From: Eurosta solidaginis
Lineage: Eukaryota; Arthropoda; Insecta; Diptera; Tephritidae
Length of the DNA: 64,000 nt
Direction: 5' to 3'
NCBI RefSeq assembly: GCF_040869045.1
Contig: NC_090324.1
Span: 192,880,028-192,944,027, forward strand
A model generated the notes under the pieces. The model did not search any database, was not told where the DNA came from, and worked only from the letters and a program-made list of their open reading frames with translations. The translations under genes and the position numbers were made by a program. Within the stretch, counting starts at the first letter, position 1; each line of letters begins with the position of its first letter. This document shows, piece by piece, positions 52,454-63,184 of this stretch.

Positions 52454-53395
52454 TTACATACAGTCGGACGATTGCTCGAAGATTATACGCAATGAATTAA
52501 TATGGTCAACACATGACCGTTGACGTCTGAAACCATTTTGCTTCTCTCGCATTAAGCATCGGTGCGATTCTCTCCAAAATAATAAAAGCAAGTAATCTCT
52601 GGATGGTGTTAAGGAGAGCAATTCCCCTCCAGCTTTGCAGATGCTAAGATCTCCCTTTTTTGGAATAGGTATGATTTCGCCTTCTTTCCAGTCCTCAGGT
52701 ATTATTCCTGCCTCCCAGGCGCAGCGTAAAACGGGTTGTAACACTTCCGATACAAACGAGGCACCGTGCTTGAACAGTTCTGCCGGTATCCCAGCGGGAC
52801 CTGCAGGTTTCTTTCTTTTTTCTTAATTGCTGCAGTAACTTCAATTACTAATGGCGGCTGACGAAATATTTCTGTTTGGGTTGTGTCCTCTTCCGAGCTC
52901 CAGTGGATCGCTGTTTTCCGCTATTGGGAGCGCTGTTACTTCGAAAAACTGTCGCCACCTTTCAGTTTGTTGCTCATCTGAGGTCAATACGCTCCCATGC
53001 TCACCCCTTTTGTTTTGTCGTAAACTATGCGGAAATTCCAGCGCGAGCAGCAGATTCGGCGTCTGATGCTATTTTGTTGGCGTATCTTCTTTGGTCTCTC
53101 TTGACCATCTTCTATACTTCCCTTTCTGCTTCGGTATATCGTTGACGTATCCTATGTCTTTCGTCGGCGCTGTTTACACGTTGCAGGACAAGCTTTAAAG
53201 ATTGACGTTTCTTAATGCAATCCCACGTGTCATCACTCAACTACGGTTTCTTGTTTGACTTTAAAATTCCCACCACTTCTCTGGCGGTTTTTGTACAAGC
53301 TTCGCCTATTTGTTTCCATGTATATACGTTATTCATTTGCTCAATGCGTATCCCAAGGTTGACAATGCATGCTTCTCTTATGGACGGAACATTTA
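52454..53395 (-). pseudogene. RTE-type LINE ORF2 fragment
   Basis: Minus reading: ACIVNLGIRIEQMNNVYTW near 53370, NSADERHR and IASDAES near 53100-53160, TERWRQFFEV near 52960, GPAGIPAELFKHGASFVSE (the usual APGPDGIPAELFK), GIIPEDWKEGEIIPIPKKGDLS, and QNGFRRQRSCVDHINSLRII. These are the linker and first RT motifs of RTE/BovB-like elements. Motif A and YADD are missing because the fragment ends at 52454, where X sequence stands. Several frameshifts are present. Confidence 0.75.
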
Positions 53396-53584
53396 ATTTA
53401 GCTGAATGTAGGGTTGGAGCTTTTCTTCTTTTAATGGCAGAAGGTCGTTTAGTTCATTTAGTAACTCATTATTACAAGGACTCTTTCCTGACAATTTGTT
53501 ACAATCTAATTCCTCAATACATAATCCTTCCAAAGTTTTTACTCGACCCAGCGCAACGTATGCTTTTCCCTCCCCGAACTCCAA
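53393..53584 (-). pseudogene. PIF1/Helitron-type helicase C-terminal fragment
   Basis: Minus frame with EFGEGKAYVALGRVKTLEGL, then CIEELDCNKL and NELLNELNDL. The YVALxRVxTLEGL box is helicase motif VI of PIF1 family proteins, and the following helix is the usual C-terminal end in Helitron Rep/helicase proteins. Helitrons use the helicase in rolling-circle transposition. Only ~60 codons survive, and it abuts the RTE fragment. A host PIF1 pseudogene is an alternative. Confidence 0.65.
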
Positions 53585-53610
53585 AGTATTTTGATGTCAT
53601 TTCTACCTGA

Positions 53611-54075
53611 CTGTATGTAATATTTGTTCCAAATGTGAGTCAAATCGGACCACAAATACGAGTATTTTTAATATCTCGATCCTTGCCGCACCTAGTGGGT
53701 TTTTTTTTCAGCAAGCGATTTCTATTTCTGTATGTAATATGTCTTTCAAATATAAGCCAAATCGGACCACAAATCCTTTTTTTTGAATATATCGATTTTT
53801 GCGCCACCTAGCGGGAGTTTTTTCACAAAGCGATTTCTCTTCCCGTATGTAATATGTGTTCCAAATATAAGCCAAATCGGGCCACAAATAAATTGCGCCA
53901 CCTGGCGTCGATTTTTTTCATATGTCGCTTTCTATTCATATATGTAATATTTGTTCCAAATGTGAGGCTAATCGGACCACAAATACGAGTTTTTGGAATA
54001 TGTCGATCCTTGCGACGCCTAGCGGCGATTTTTTTATTCGATCCTTGCGCCACCTGGCGTCGATTTTTTTCATTT
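53611..54075. repeat. Tandem repeat, about four 95-117-bp units with the cacctagcgg core
   Basis: tatgtaatat(t/g)tgttccaaat recurs at ~53614, 53731 (variant), 53845 and 53941, each followed by aatcgg(a/g)ccacaaat and a gcgccacctagcgg or gcgccacctggcg core and T runs. Related sequence recurs at 58241-58330 and 59010-59100. Confidence 0.8.
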
Positions 54076-54682
54076 TAGAAAATATCGAGTGGCACGCCAA
54101 CTTCATGTGAAGTTAGCGTTCCACATTTCGAAAACCACCTTAGAGACCAGTTACAAAAATAATTCTATTCCTAACCAAAACTATCGGACTGAAAAATTAA
54201 GTGCTCACAACATCAGAAGGGATGGTGCTGGATTTTGAAATATATCAAGGCAAAACCACGCCAATTACAGAATAAGATCTGGGAGTTGGACCAACATCTG
54301 TTTTACGATACAAACTTTTCCTAAAGGGGGAACATAAAAACATGAAAATTTGTTTTCCAATTTATTAATTATGACACTTTTCTACGGCAAATTCATGTGT
54401 ATGAATTATTTTCCAACCTGGTCTCTAGGGTGGTTTTCGAAAAGTGGCACGATAACTTCATGAAATTGACGGTGCACCATAAAAAAATTAATTATTTTTT
54501 TTCGAATTTATTGAATATGCCACTTATCTACAGCAAATTAACGGCAAATTGGCGTGCAAGAATTAGATACGTAACTGATCTCTAAGGTGGTTTTCGGAGG
54601 GTGGATCGTTAACTTCACATAAAATTAGCGGTGCACCATAAAAAAAATGAGTTTTTTCTTTCGAATATTTTATATTTATTAC
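54076..54682. repeat. Tandem repeat of ~165 bp
   Basis: ctctaggg/agtggttttcg, gtggcacg, aacttcat(g) and accataaaaaaa occur at about 54418-54485 and 54580-54645, in inverted form near 54090-54150, and again at 56000-56180. No gene. Confidence 0.7.
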
Positions 54683-55982
54683 TAGAAGACCCGTCAGACG
54701 TTGTCCTGCCCTAAATTTGGCCTATCTGCATACATTTTAATAAGCTTTTCCGTCTGACTCTGTCCTCCCCCCCCCCCCCCCCACCTTAACTTTTTCCTAA
54801 TCCTTTTATTCACTCCTCCCTCCGTCTTTTTCGCTTCATCTGTCTCCATCTTCGTCTCATTCTATCTCTTTCTCAATATACTTCTCCTTCTCTATTTTCT
54901 CTCAATTTCTTCTCATTCTTCTGCATTCTTTATTGTCTGTCCCAGAGGGTGGTATGTATTTTATTCCAGTCCCAGTCCCAGTCCCACTCCAAGTCTCAGT
55001 CCCAGTCCCACTCCGAGTATCAGTCCCAGTCCTGGTCCTAATCCCAGTCCCAGTCCATCTCTGGATAATATATTACTCTGTACTAAAGCACTCATCAACA
55101 AATTTCATTTGATATCCATATTGTTACGAATATTAGCAACACTAAGGGGTACTGTCATCTCTAAGCCTATGCTAAGCAGCGCCTTGTATGCACATAACCA
55201 AATTAGTCATTATGTCTACACATATGTACGTACACGCAGAGGAGAAGCAACGCACAAACACATGCGTATGAGCTGTGAGAGAAGCTATAAAAATTGTGCA
55301 TCTGTAGTTATAGCTGAGAAACTTATAGCAGATAACCAACTAGTAGATTCTAGACCAGAACCGCCTAGAAATGTCAACGAAAGTGTTATGGAAGTTATTT
55401 ATTCAACAGTTTAGTGATACGAACGTTAGCAGAGAATTTGAAATAAGAGGAATTGCAGTAAATTCGTTACAATATTGTATAAACGCTGTCTACGCATTCA
55501 CTGGCCCACGTTTTGGCCTATATCTCGAGACCCTAGTCACCCAGGGGTATGAAAATTACCCTCTACACAACTAAAGACTCTCCCGAATTAAAAAAAATGT
55601 CATAGTACCTCTAAATCGCGGCCCCCTCAGAACCCCCACCCACTCGGCGGGCCTGGTGATGTGCTAAACTTGATATCATTCGCTATAATATTTTTTATTG
55701 ATAAGCAGGTTGTTTAATTAAACACCAAGCAATTACACGGAAGTATATCCGAACCACGCAGTGGCACCCTGCGTATACGTAACATTTTATTATTACGTAT
55801 AAACAAATAAAAAATTGCAATAAAGTAATATTGCGATTATAAACTGAGATATAACCTATCCTATGTCTCAAGTTAGATCAAGCTACACACGGGGTGCAAA
55901 ACAAATTCAAAATCGGTTCAGTAGTTTAGGAGTCCATCGCGGCCGAATATGTTGTGACACGTGTTTTTTATATATTAAGATA
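54683..55982. repeat. Repeat Y, copy 2, split by a solo LTR
   Basis: actagaagacccgtcagacgttg to ttttttatatattaagatat, like 51061-51778. It contains a C run at ~54768-54782 and tcccagtcccag repeats. The solo LTR at 55122-55471 and extra sequence at about 55632-55825 are absent from copy 1. Y interrupts the ~165-bp repeat array. Confidence 0.8.
55122..55471 (+). repeat. Solo LTR of a Gypsy-B-like element
   Basis: tgttacgaatattagcaac ... aattcgttaca, flanked by atat (55118-55121 and 55472-55475). Copy 1 of Y shows the empty site catattgtataaac. It is related to the 57715-58241 LTR (shared gaatattag, catctgtagttatagctga, agtagattctaga, aaattcgttaca) but shorter. Confidence 0.9.
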
Positions 55983-56174
55983 TTTATTTTTATTAAATAT
56001 GCCAGTTATATACGGCAAAAGGGGCACGCTAACTTCACATGAAGTTGGCAGGGGACCATAAAAAATTTTTTTTTTTTCTACTTTATTAAATATGCCACTT
56101 ATCTACGCACATTTACGGAAAATTCACATACAAGAATTATTTTCCTAACTGGTCTCTAAAGTGGTTTTCGAAAA
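55983..56174. repeat. Continuation of the ~165-bp repeat
   Basis: ttattaaatatgccac, ctggtctctaaagtggttttcg and gtggcacgcta match 54400-54680. It ends where Gypsy-B coding sequence begins. Confidence 0.7.
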
Positions 56175-57094
56175 GTGGCACGCTACTTCGAGCATAGAAA
56201 ACAGATATACCAAATTGAGTTGCAAAACCGTTACCAAAAAGCGAATGAGACTTTGCAGGAGTTTGCGTCGGATGTTGAAAGATTGGCTCATATCGAAAAT
56301 GCAGACGGACCCGTGGAATACACCGAGAGGGTTAAAATTCAGAGCTTTATAAATCGCATACAGGATGTCGAAACGAAAGGAGCTACATATGCGAACCCAA
56401 AGCCAGCATTTGCTGAAACGGTATCCCATGCACTGACTCAGGAAACAGCGTCACTTTTGAGTAAGCCCGCATACAAAGCTCATCGTGTGGAAGTGGAAAG
56501 GCCAGATTGGGTAGACAAAATTTTGGAAGCACTGATGGGATCACAACAGAAAAATGCCGGAGTTATGAAGTGTTTCAAGTGCGGTAACCCAAGTCACATT
56601 GCACGTCATTCCAGCACCGGTCATTGTAGTTCCAACTTGGCTGGTCGTAAACGCAAAGCTGGGGGAGATAAGCAAGAGCGAGTCAGGTGTAAAGATCGAG
56701 AACTTGCCCCAGTTATTGAATGTTTTGTGATACCTATCTCGCAAACTGGAAGGAAATCGAGCAGTCTTACCGTCAAAGGAAATGTGGATGGATGTGGACT
56801 GTAGATACGGGCGCATCTCATTCTTTAATCCGATATGATTTGGTAAACAGGAGAGTAAAGCCATTACCTGGAGCAAGATTGCGTACGATTACTGGCGAGT
56901 ATAACCAAGTCCAGGGAGAAGTGTTATGTGAAGTTATAATTGGGGAGGTCATGCTTCTACACAAGTTCGTTGTGGCAGAGATCGTTGATGAAGTCATATT
57001 GGGAGTGGATTTCTTAGTTGACTATGCCATCAGGATCGATATGCAGAGAAGGATTATGCAATATAAGAACAAGGACGTGCCACTTCAGTTTTGA
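56175..57094 (+). pseudogene. Gypsy-B gag and protease
   Basis: The gag frame runs YFEHRKQIYQIELQNRYQ, ETLQEFASDVERLAHI and AETVSHALTQETASLL to a zinc knuckle CFKCGNPSHIARH, whose last cysteine is displaced by an insertion (SSTGHC). Protease, in another frame from ~56790, has TVDTGASHSLIRYDLV (active site DTGA), then VILGVDFLVDYAIRID. The 5' end of gag, leader and 5' LTR are missing: coding sequence starts abruptly in a tandem repeat. The protease would process Gag-Pol. A stop near 56802 and a frameshift separate the two parts. Confidence 0.82.
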
Positions 57095-57385
57095 GCAAGG
57101 GTTCAGCAGTAAGCGAGTGCTGGTGGAGAAGGCTCGAAAAAGACCACGAAAGTCAAAGGTAAAGGTTGATGGATCGAATAGTTCAAATAAAGCGAAATCA
57201 AAAGTACCTGCGAGAGAAACACTGGCATGGACAAAACCAAATGGATGCACAAAACGAAGGAAAGAATTTCCCAGAATAAATGCGAGGGTAGTTTCAAGCC
57301 AGGGCGCACTACTGATGTGAAACGTCGGAACGATGCTGATTATGCGAAGCCAATCCGTCAAGCACAAGCTCTAAAAAGTAGTTAA
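57095..57385 (+). other. Gypsy-B deletion scar region
   Basis: After the protease the frame reads basic KKRPRKSKVKVDGSN-like linker sequence and loses similarity. RT, RNase H and the integrase core are absent: coding sequence passes in ~300 bases from protease to integrase C-terminus, so about 2.5 kb of pol is missing by family comparison. Confidence 0.6.
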
Positions 57386-57672
57386 TTGGCCAAACAACAG
57401 AGTGTGAGGGAACGGTCCATGAGAATGAGTAGTAGGATGAAACACAGGTACGACAAGAACAATAATTCGGAAGGTTTCTTGGAGGGAGATTTGGTACTGC
57501 TATACAACCCCCACCGGCGGAAAGGTGTTCCACCCCAATTTTGGTGCAGTTTGGAAGGGCCGTGCAGAGTTGTAAAGAGCATCAGTGATAGCATCTACCG
57601 CATACAAACAATTGGGAAACCATGAAATAGAAGGTTGGTTCTATTGGAGAGGCTAGCAGCGGTTATATCGTG
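57386..57672 (+). pseudogene. Gypsy-B integrase C-terminus
   Basis: RSMRMSSRMKHRYDKNNN, GFLEGDLVLLYNPHRRKGVPP, WCSLEGPCRVVKSISDSIYRIQ, then RRLVLLERLAAV after a TGA. This is the chromatin-proximal C-terminal domain with the EGP(Y/C) element of Gypsy integrases. It ends just before a purine tract and the 3' LTR. Confidence 0.82.
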
Positions 57673-57714
57673 AGATTTGTCTTATCGGGACGATCAGACT
57701 AAGGTAGAGGGCAG

Positions 57715-58241
57715 TGTGATGAATATTAGTGACACTAAGTGATACTCACATCTCTAAGCCGATACTAAGCAGTGATTTGTATGCACATCAACAAATCAAT
57801 CATTATGTCTATCCATATATCCATACAAGCAGCTGAGAGCAACGCACAAACGCATGAATATATCTGAGATACTCCCAAAAGTAGGCAATAATTTGTGCAT
57901 GTATCACTTACATATACACGCGCATATGAGAGGTTATAGGAGTGCATCTGTAGTTATAGCTGATAAGTTTATAGCTGATAAATAAGTAGTAGATTCTAGA
58001 AATAGAAACGCCTAGAAGTATGCGTGCGTCACAGCACAGAGAATAAAAAGAGGTAAAGCTGAGAATCAGAAACAGTTTGATTTAAACAAGCTATCAGTTG
58101 CAAAGTATAAGTGTTATTTTCAAGTAGTCTAATAAAGACCATTTTTGCATTATTCAATATTGGAGTTATTTGTTCAACAGTTTGGTGATTCGACGTTAGT
58201 AGAAGGTTGCAAATAAGCGGAATTTCAGTAAATTCGTTACA
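57715..58241 (+). repeat. Gypsy-B 3' LTR
   Basis: Starts tgtgatgaatattag after aaggtagagggcag (polypurine tract) and ends aaattcgttaca, the same terminal words as the solo LTR at 55122. Length 527 bases. Confidence 0.85.
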
Positions 58242-59460
58242 GTATTATGTGTACCAAACATGAACCAAATCGGACCACAAACACGATTTTTTGAAATATT
58301 TCGATCCTTGCGCCACCCATCGGAGGTTTTTTTCTTATAATTGTATTGTCATCTGGTTCTGAAATATAATCCAAGTTTCAAGCTTTTTACCTTATCGGGA
58401 AGTTACTTAAATTTTAACAACAAAATTCGCCGCTCGCTACACAGAGTCAGGCTAAATAAAACCGTTCAAAACTTAGCGAAATAAAAAAAAAAATTGACAT
58501 GAATGTATCTTTATGTTTTTGTTTTTTAAATCAGCTGTGGCCAATGTGTTAGTATCGGAAATATGGTTTTTTAAGCGATTGATGGCCTCTATTTTTGCTT
58601 TATTTAAGGGAATTGAAAATATTTCGACTTTCAAATTTTTTGGTATAAATGCTTCCTCTGCATGTTGTAATTTTATCTTTAGTTTCCTGCTGGGTTGCTC
58701 ATACCCTCACTCTCACTAATACTCTTGCTGATAAGTTTATAGCTGATAAATAAGTAGTAGATTCTAGAAATAGAAACGCCTAGAAGTATGCGAGCGTCAC
58801 AGCACAGAGAATAAAAGGAGGTAAAGCTGAGAATCAGAAACAGTTTGATTTAAACAAGCTATCAGTTGCAAAGTATAAGTGTTATTTTCAAGTAGTCTAA
58901 TAAAGACCATTTTTGCATTATTCAATATTGGAGTTATTTGTTCAACAGTTTAGTGATTCGACGTTAGTAGAAGGTTGCAAATAAGCGGAATTTCAGTAAA
59001 TTCGTTACAGTATTATGTGTACCAAACATGAACCAAATCGGACCACAAACACGATTTTTTGAAATATTTCGATCCTTGCGCCACCCATCGGAGGTTTTTT
59101 TCTTATAATTGTATTGTCATCGGGTTCTGAAATATAATCCAAGTTTTAACAACAAAATTCGCCGCTCGCTACACAGAGTCAGGCTAAATAAAACCGTTCA
59201 AAACTTAGCGAAATAAAAAAAAAAATTGACATGAATGTATCTTTATGTTTTTGTTTTTTAAATCAGCTGTGGCAAATGTGTTAGTATCGGAAATATGGTT
59301 TTTTAAGCGATTGATGGCCTCTATTTTTGCTTTATTTAAGGGAATTGAAAATATTTCGACTTTCAAAATTTTTGGTATAAATGCTTCCTCTGCATGTTGT
59401 AATTTTACCTTTAGTTTCCTGCTGGGTTGCTCATGCTCTCACTCTCACTAATACTCTTGC
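57961..59460. repeat. 768-bp tandem duplication of LTR end plus downstream sequence
   Basis: Unit 1 57961-58728, unit 2 58729-59460, from tgataagtttatagctg to ctcactaatactcttgc. Unit 2 lacks 36 bases (around 58380-58415 of unit 1) and has few substitutions. Each unit contains the terminal ~280 bases of the Gypsy-B LTR and a block that reads minus as AKIEAINRLKNHISDTNTLA, possibly decayed coding sequence. Confidence 0.92.
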
Positions 59461-59498
59461 ATTTTAATTTTTGCCGACCACTGAACGAAATGGTGACG

Positions 59499-60261
59499 AC
59501 CATTGCACATAGGTAGATTTTCAAGTCTAAGGCGGCCAAAAATATTTTATTGCCTATATCTTTTTAAAACTGTTTAATAAATGAAAAATTATAATATCTA
59601 ATTTGTGTAATTAATCGGTTACATTAAAAGAATAGATATTACACTTTGTAACACTAAAAAATACCTGCGCAGCTAGGCTTTTTTCTTGTTGTGCAGATCC
59701 AAGGGTGTATCAAACCCTCTATCTAACCCCATATCTGCAAGTATCTGCAGCTAAATTTAGTGCAGTTGGCAAGCTAATTGTGCCAGACACCATGTCCAAA
59801 TCTAATTTTCACTTGGACGGACTTGGAAACATGACAAAACTGGTTTTGAACACCAAAAATCAAAAAAAATAAAAAAATTTTGTTAACATCCTAAATAAAA
59901 TAGGTTTTTTATCAATTTATAACTTTTAAAAGTCATAAACACCATTAATAATGTTAGTATTTACCTGAAATATCAGAATCCATCACAATTTCTCAATTCA
60001 ATTGTCTTAAAACTTAAAATATTCACGTTAAAACATGCGATTTCTCATAGGTTAAAAAAAACTATAACACGCGTTTCAGAAATAGTTAAATTCCGATTAC
60101 TTGACAGCTAACGACAGGTATGCAATGGATGGGAAAGGGGTAGAATTATTATTCCCCTGTCTATTCTTAATCTGTGGGAGTGCTATTTTTGTAATTGTGG
60201 CAGCTTTCAGAAATTCAATTATGGCCGCCTAAATGGCTAAAATCTACCTATGAGCATTGGT
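59499..60261. mobile_element. Terminal-inverted-repeat element, ~760 bp
   Basis: Left ccattgcacataggtagatttt ... aggcggcca (59500-59540) and right tggccgcct ... aaaatctacctatgagcattgg (60222-60260) are imperfect ~40-bp inverted repeats. The interior (59552-60066) recurs at 63484-64000. No ORF. No clear target duplication seen. Confidence 0.65.
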
Positions 60262-60581
60262 GTATACCCAGCGGCGAAGTTAGTCTGCGATCCTTCCACA
60301 TTATGCATTACGAAACCCTTACAAGTAATTCTTTACATTCACTTAGATTGTATGCTGACTTGTAATGAAGAAATTTCTATGCAGATTTTAAAACTTCGTG
60401 AGAGTTCGTGTGAAATACATACTTATATACATACATGTATTCACACCTTTACATATATACATGATTTCCTTATATCGCTTTGTAGCACGCGTCAGTCGAT
60501 TATTCGTGTGAAGATTGTGCGCTGTTCATTTTAGTGAAAAAATTGAAAAATAAATAATAAAAAACAAATTTATACTATTTC

Positions 60582-60676
60582 AGTGAGTCTTTCAATTAAA
60601 TTACTTAAATTTATTATAATACTAGGTTTCTTCTTATTTAATATGTGCATATTGTGGAGTTCCAGCAAGCATAACG
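60582..60676 (+). CDS. Candidate host-type exon encoding a membrane anchor
   Basis: Preceded by an acceptor-like tttatactatttcag and ended by a strong donor g/gtaagt at 60677. The open frame reads SLSIKLLKFIIILGFFLFNM then CILWSSSKHN, a short basic start followed by ~20 hydrophobic residues, as in type II membrane proteins. A matching acceptor lies at 61740, and joining there keeps the frame open for about 30 more codons. No family recognised; an ATG for the product would need an upstream exon or a non-canonical start. It could be chance or a decayed gene. Confidence 0.35.
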
Positions 60677-61740
60677 GTAAGTTCTGTGAACTACTGAAAT
60701 ATTGTGATGTTATGTACATATATACCTATATTCGTAACATACATATATTTGCATGTAAAACTTGTGCGTTAATTGTTTTTTATAAAAGCGCAGTATCAGC
60801 TTATAGCTAAAAACATTTTCGTTGTTTACTTAGTAATATTTGTTTACTTAGTAATATTAATACTACTCCAAAACAAAAAGGAAAATTAATATGAGTAGCA
60901 AAAAGGGGTTAAGCAAGCGAAATCTGCGAAACATCTTTAAAATATTGAGTTATGTTGAACAATATCACACATATGAAAAATTTCCTAACTATGTATCATA
61001 GGAAAGGAAGAAAGTTGTCTTCCCTTTAAAAGAGTTTTTTATCGTAACTCAAGATTTTGGGTGTGTTTGCAAAATCTCTTACCCCAACTGCGACCACCGT
61101 GGTGTGATGGCACCGTGCTCCGCCTACCACGCCGAATGCCCTGGGTTCACACCCCCGGCAAAGCAACATCAAAATTTTGGAAATATGGTTTTTCAATTAG
61201 AAGAAAATTTTTCTAAACGGGGTCGCCCTCGGCAGTGTTTGGCAAGCACTCCGAGTGTATTTCTGCCATGAACAGCTCTCGATGAAAACTCATCTGCCTC
61301 GCAGATGCCGCTCGGAGTCGGCATAAAATAAGTAGGTCCCGTCCCAACAATTTGTAGGAAAAATTAAAAAGGGAGCACCACGCAAATTGGAAAGAAGCCT
61401 GTCCTCAAATTCTTCGGAGGTTATCGCGCCTTACATTTTTTTTTTTTTTTTTAATTCATGTTCTACTCGACGAGACCTGCAAGAAAAACATCATTTCCCA
61501 GGCATATATAATGGATATTCACGTGAGCCTAGTTATCAGCTTATATTCTTATGCGGTATATTTTTTACATTATTTCCATAAACAAAAAAAAACTAGAGGA
61601 AAATAATTTTTTATACAGATAAGTTGATAAGCTGCTTGCGTGAATACCCCAATACACTTTTGCGTTTTGTGTAGCACTGTGTTATTTATTATATTTATAT
61701 ATATATGCAAAACAAGTCCAAATTTTTGTTTAATTTCCAG
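60677..61740 (+). other. Candidate intron (contains SINE copy 3)
   Basis: gtaagt at the 5' end and ttgtttaatttccag at the 3' end are good splice signals. The 1,064-bp interval holds the SINE at 61089-61452 and otherwise AT-rich sequence. Confidence 0.35.
61089..61452 (+). mobile_element. tRNA-derived SINE, copy 3
   Basis: Starts tgcgaccaccgtggtgtgatgg, B-box-like gggttcacaccc, same body as copies 1 and 2, ending ttacat followed by ~17 T. Clear flanking duplications were not seen, so it may be older or its flank rearranged. Confidence 0.88.
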
Positions 61741-61936
61741 ATAATTTAAAAGTTGATGCACCAATGAGCGCTTATATAAACAAACCACACGACAATCATT
61801 CAAAACGCAAAAGGGTCGCTTAGCAAAACGAAAGTACGATAATGTAATTAAACATCTTAAAAATAAGGAAAATAATGGAAGTGCTGGGAATACAGACAAT
61901 AAAAAAACGAATGATGGGAAAAAGTCACCAAACTAG
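61741..61936 (+). CDS. Candidate second exon, hydrophilic, with possible frameshift
   Basis: Follows the acceptor ttccag. In the joined frame it reads NLKVDAPMSAYINKPHDNHS then stops at 61818-61820; one frame over, KGRLAKRKYDNVIKHLKNK and ENNGSAGNTDNKKTNDGKK run to a TAG at 61934. A basic/Asn-rich segment after a membrane anchor would fit a stem region. The frame change argues for a pseudogene or an error in my exon choice. Function unknown. Confidence 0.3.
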
Positions 61937-62675
61937 TAACGATATTACTTATAAGAAAAATATGTGCATAAAATGGACTTCGTATTTTAGTTTGTTTTTT
62001 TAATCCTTTTTGACGTGTTTTTTTTTTAAATTTTCAGTTTTTTTATTAACTATAAGAAAGAGTATGTACATACTTACTTATATATGTAGGTTAGGTTTGT
62101 GGATGCCCCCCATAAATATGTGTATGCATAATATCTAGTATGGAATTGTAGTTGCTGCTTTAGTTTTTTGAAACTGTTTTGATGAAATATTTCACATAAA
62201 TTTGTTAATTTGAAAAATAGCTAAATAAAAATAAACATTTTAAAACTGGAATAAATGAAAATACACAATTTACTTTGCTGTTTCCCTGCTTTTGAATTGT
62301 ACACTAAGTTGTACAGTGATTCTGTTCCAAGAGCACTTACCATTTCAGAATTGTGTATCGTTCTGTGGGTGTTCTACTTACACTGCCGATTACAAATGCA
62401 TAAATGTACATGTGCTTAACTACAATGTGTTGATTGAATTGGTATAGTGGCTGTATTATAAGGTTCCTTACCTTAGACAGCATGTATCGTTAAGTGGAGG
62501 ACCTCTCTATAATGCCGATAACAATTTCAAAAAGTTGTACCCTAGAGTAATAAACATCCGAAGATTGTTCGGAGATTGTTTACTTACTCTATTACCAGTA
62601 ACGATGTAAGTAATCAGTTCTGTCCACAAAGCGGCCATGCTTATGGAAAAGTAACATTGATTGTAACTGATTCTT
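61937..62675. other. AT-rich non-coding sequence
   Basis: No gene or repeat family recognised. There is a T-rich run near 62018-62043 and short tacata repeats near 62065-62090. Confidence 0.4.
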
Positions 62676-62679
62676 GAAG

Positions 62680-63152
62680 GTAAGCTGAATGCGAAGTTTT
62701 GGAGAAGTATTGGATTCCGTAATGCAGATTTTCGCCGCTGGGTACTAGCACAATCTCAATTTGGTAATCGTGTATATGTAGTGGTGCCCACTGCTGATCC
62801 TATACCTATTCTTTGCACTGCCGACGGCACTTCGCCATCCGTACCGTCAGATGGTGTGAATGTGCATAATACATGTTCTTTAACAGATGTTACTAAGGGT
62901 TATGCAATTCCTGCAAATAATGCTATCGTAAGCAACGTATCTTCTGCCGATGGGACTGTTATTGCTTCGACTTCTGCTCCATCGTTTGCATACGTTGTCG
63001 CTTACAGTGCGGATGCCTGGGTTTCTTCAGCTGACGATGTTTATAGTCGTGCTAATGCTACTAATACTTCTACGAATGCAGGTAAATCATTTATTGCTGA
63101 TACTGCTAATGCTAAGGCATCTTTCATCTGTTTTACACTCGGTATCACCTGA
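62680..63152 (+). CDS. Unrecognised open frame, Ala/Ser/Asp/Val-rich
   Basis: The frame is open from about 62680 through a GTG at 62781 to a stop at 63150-63152. It starts KLNAKFWRSIGFRNADFRRW then VLAQSQFGN, and continues with repetitive SSADGT, SADAWVSSADDV and ANATNTSTNA segments. No ATG or known domain. The first ~30 residues look protein-like (aromatic and basic pattern); the rest is low complexity. It may be a retroelement gag or a decayed gene. Confidence 0.3.
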
Positions 63153-63184
63153 GGATATTATTGAGTATGTGGTTAAACATACTA

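Noticed and set aside
58513..58719. 68-codon plus ORF repeated at 59245-59451
   Set aside because: Repeated because of the 768-bp duplication; the minus strand looks more protein-like, but it too is broken by a stop.
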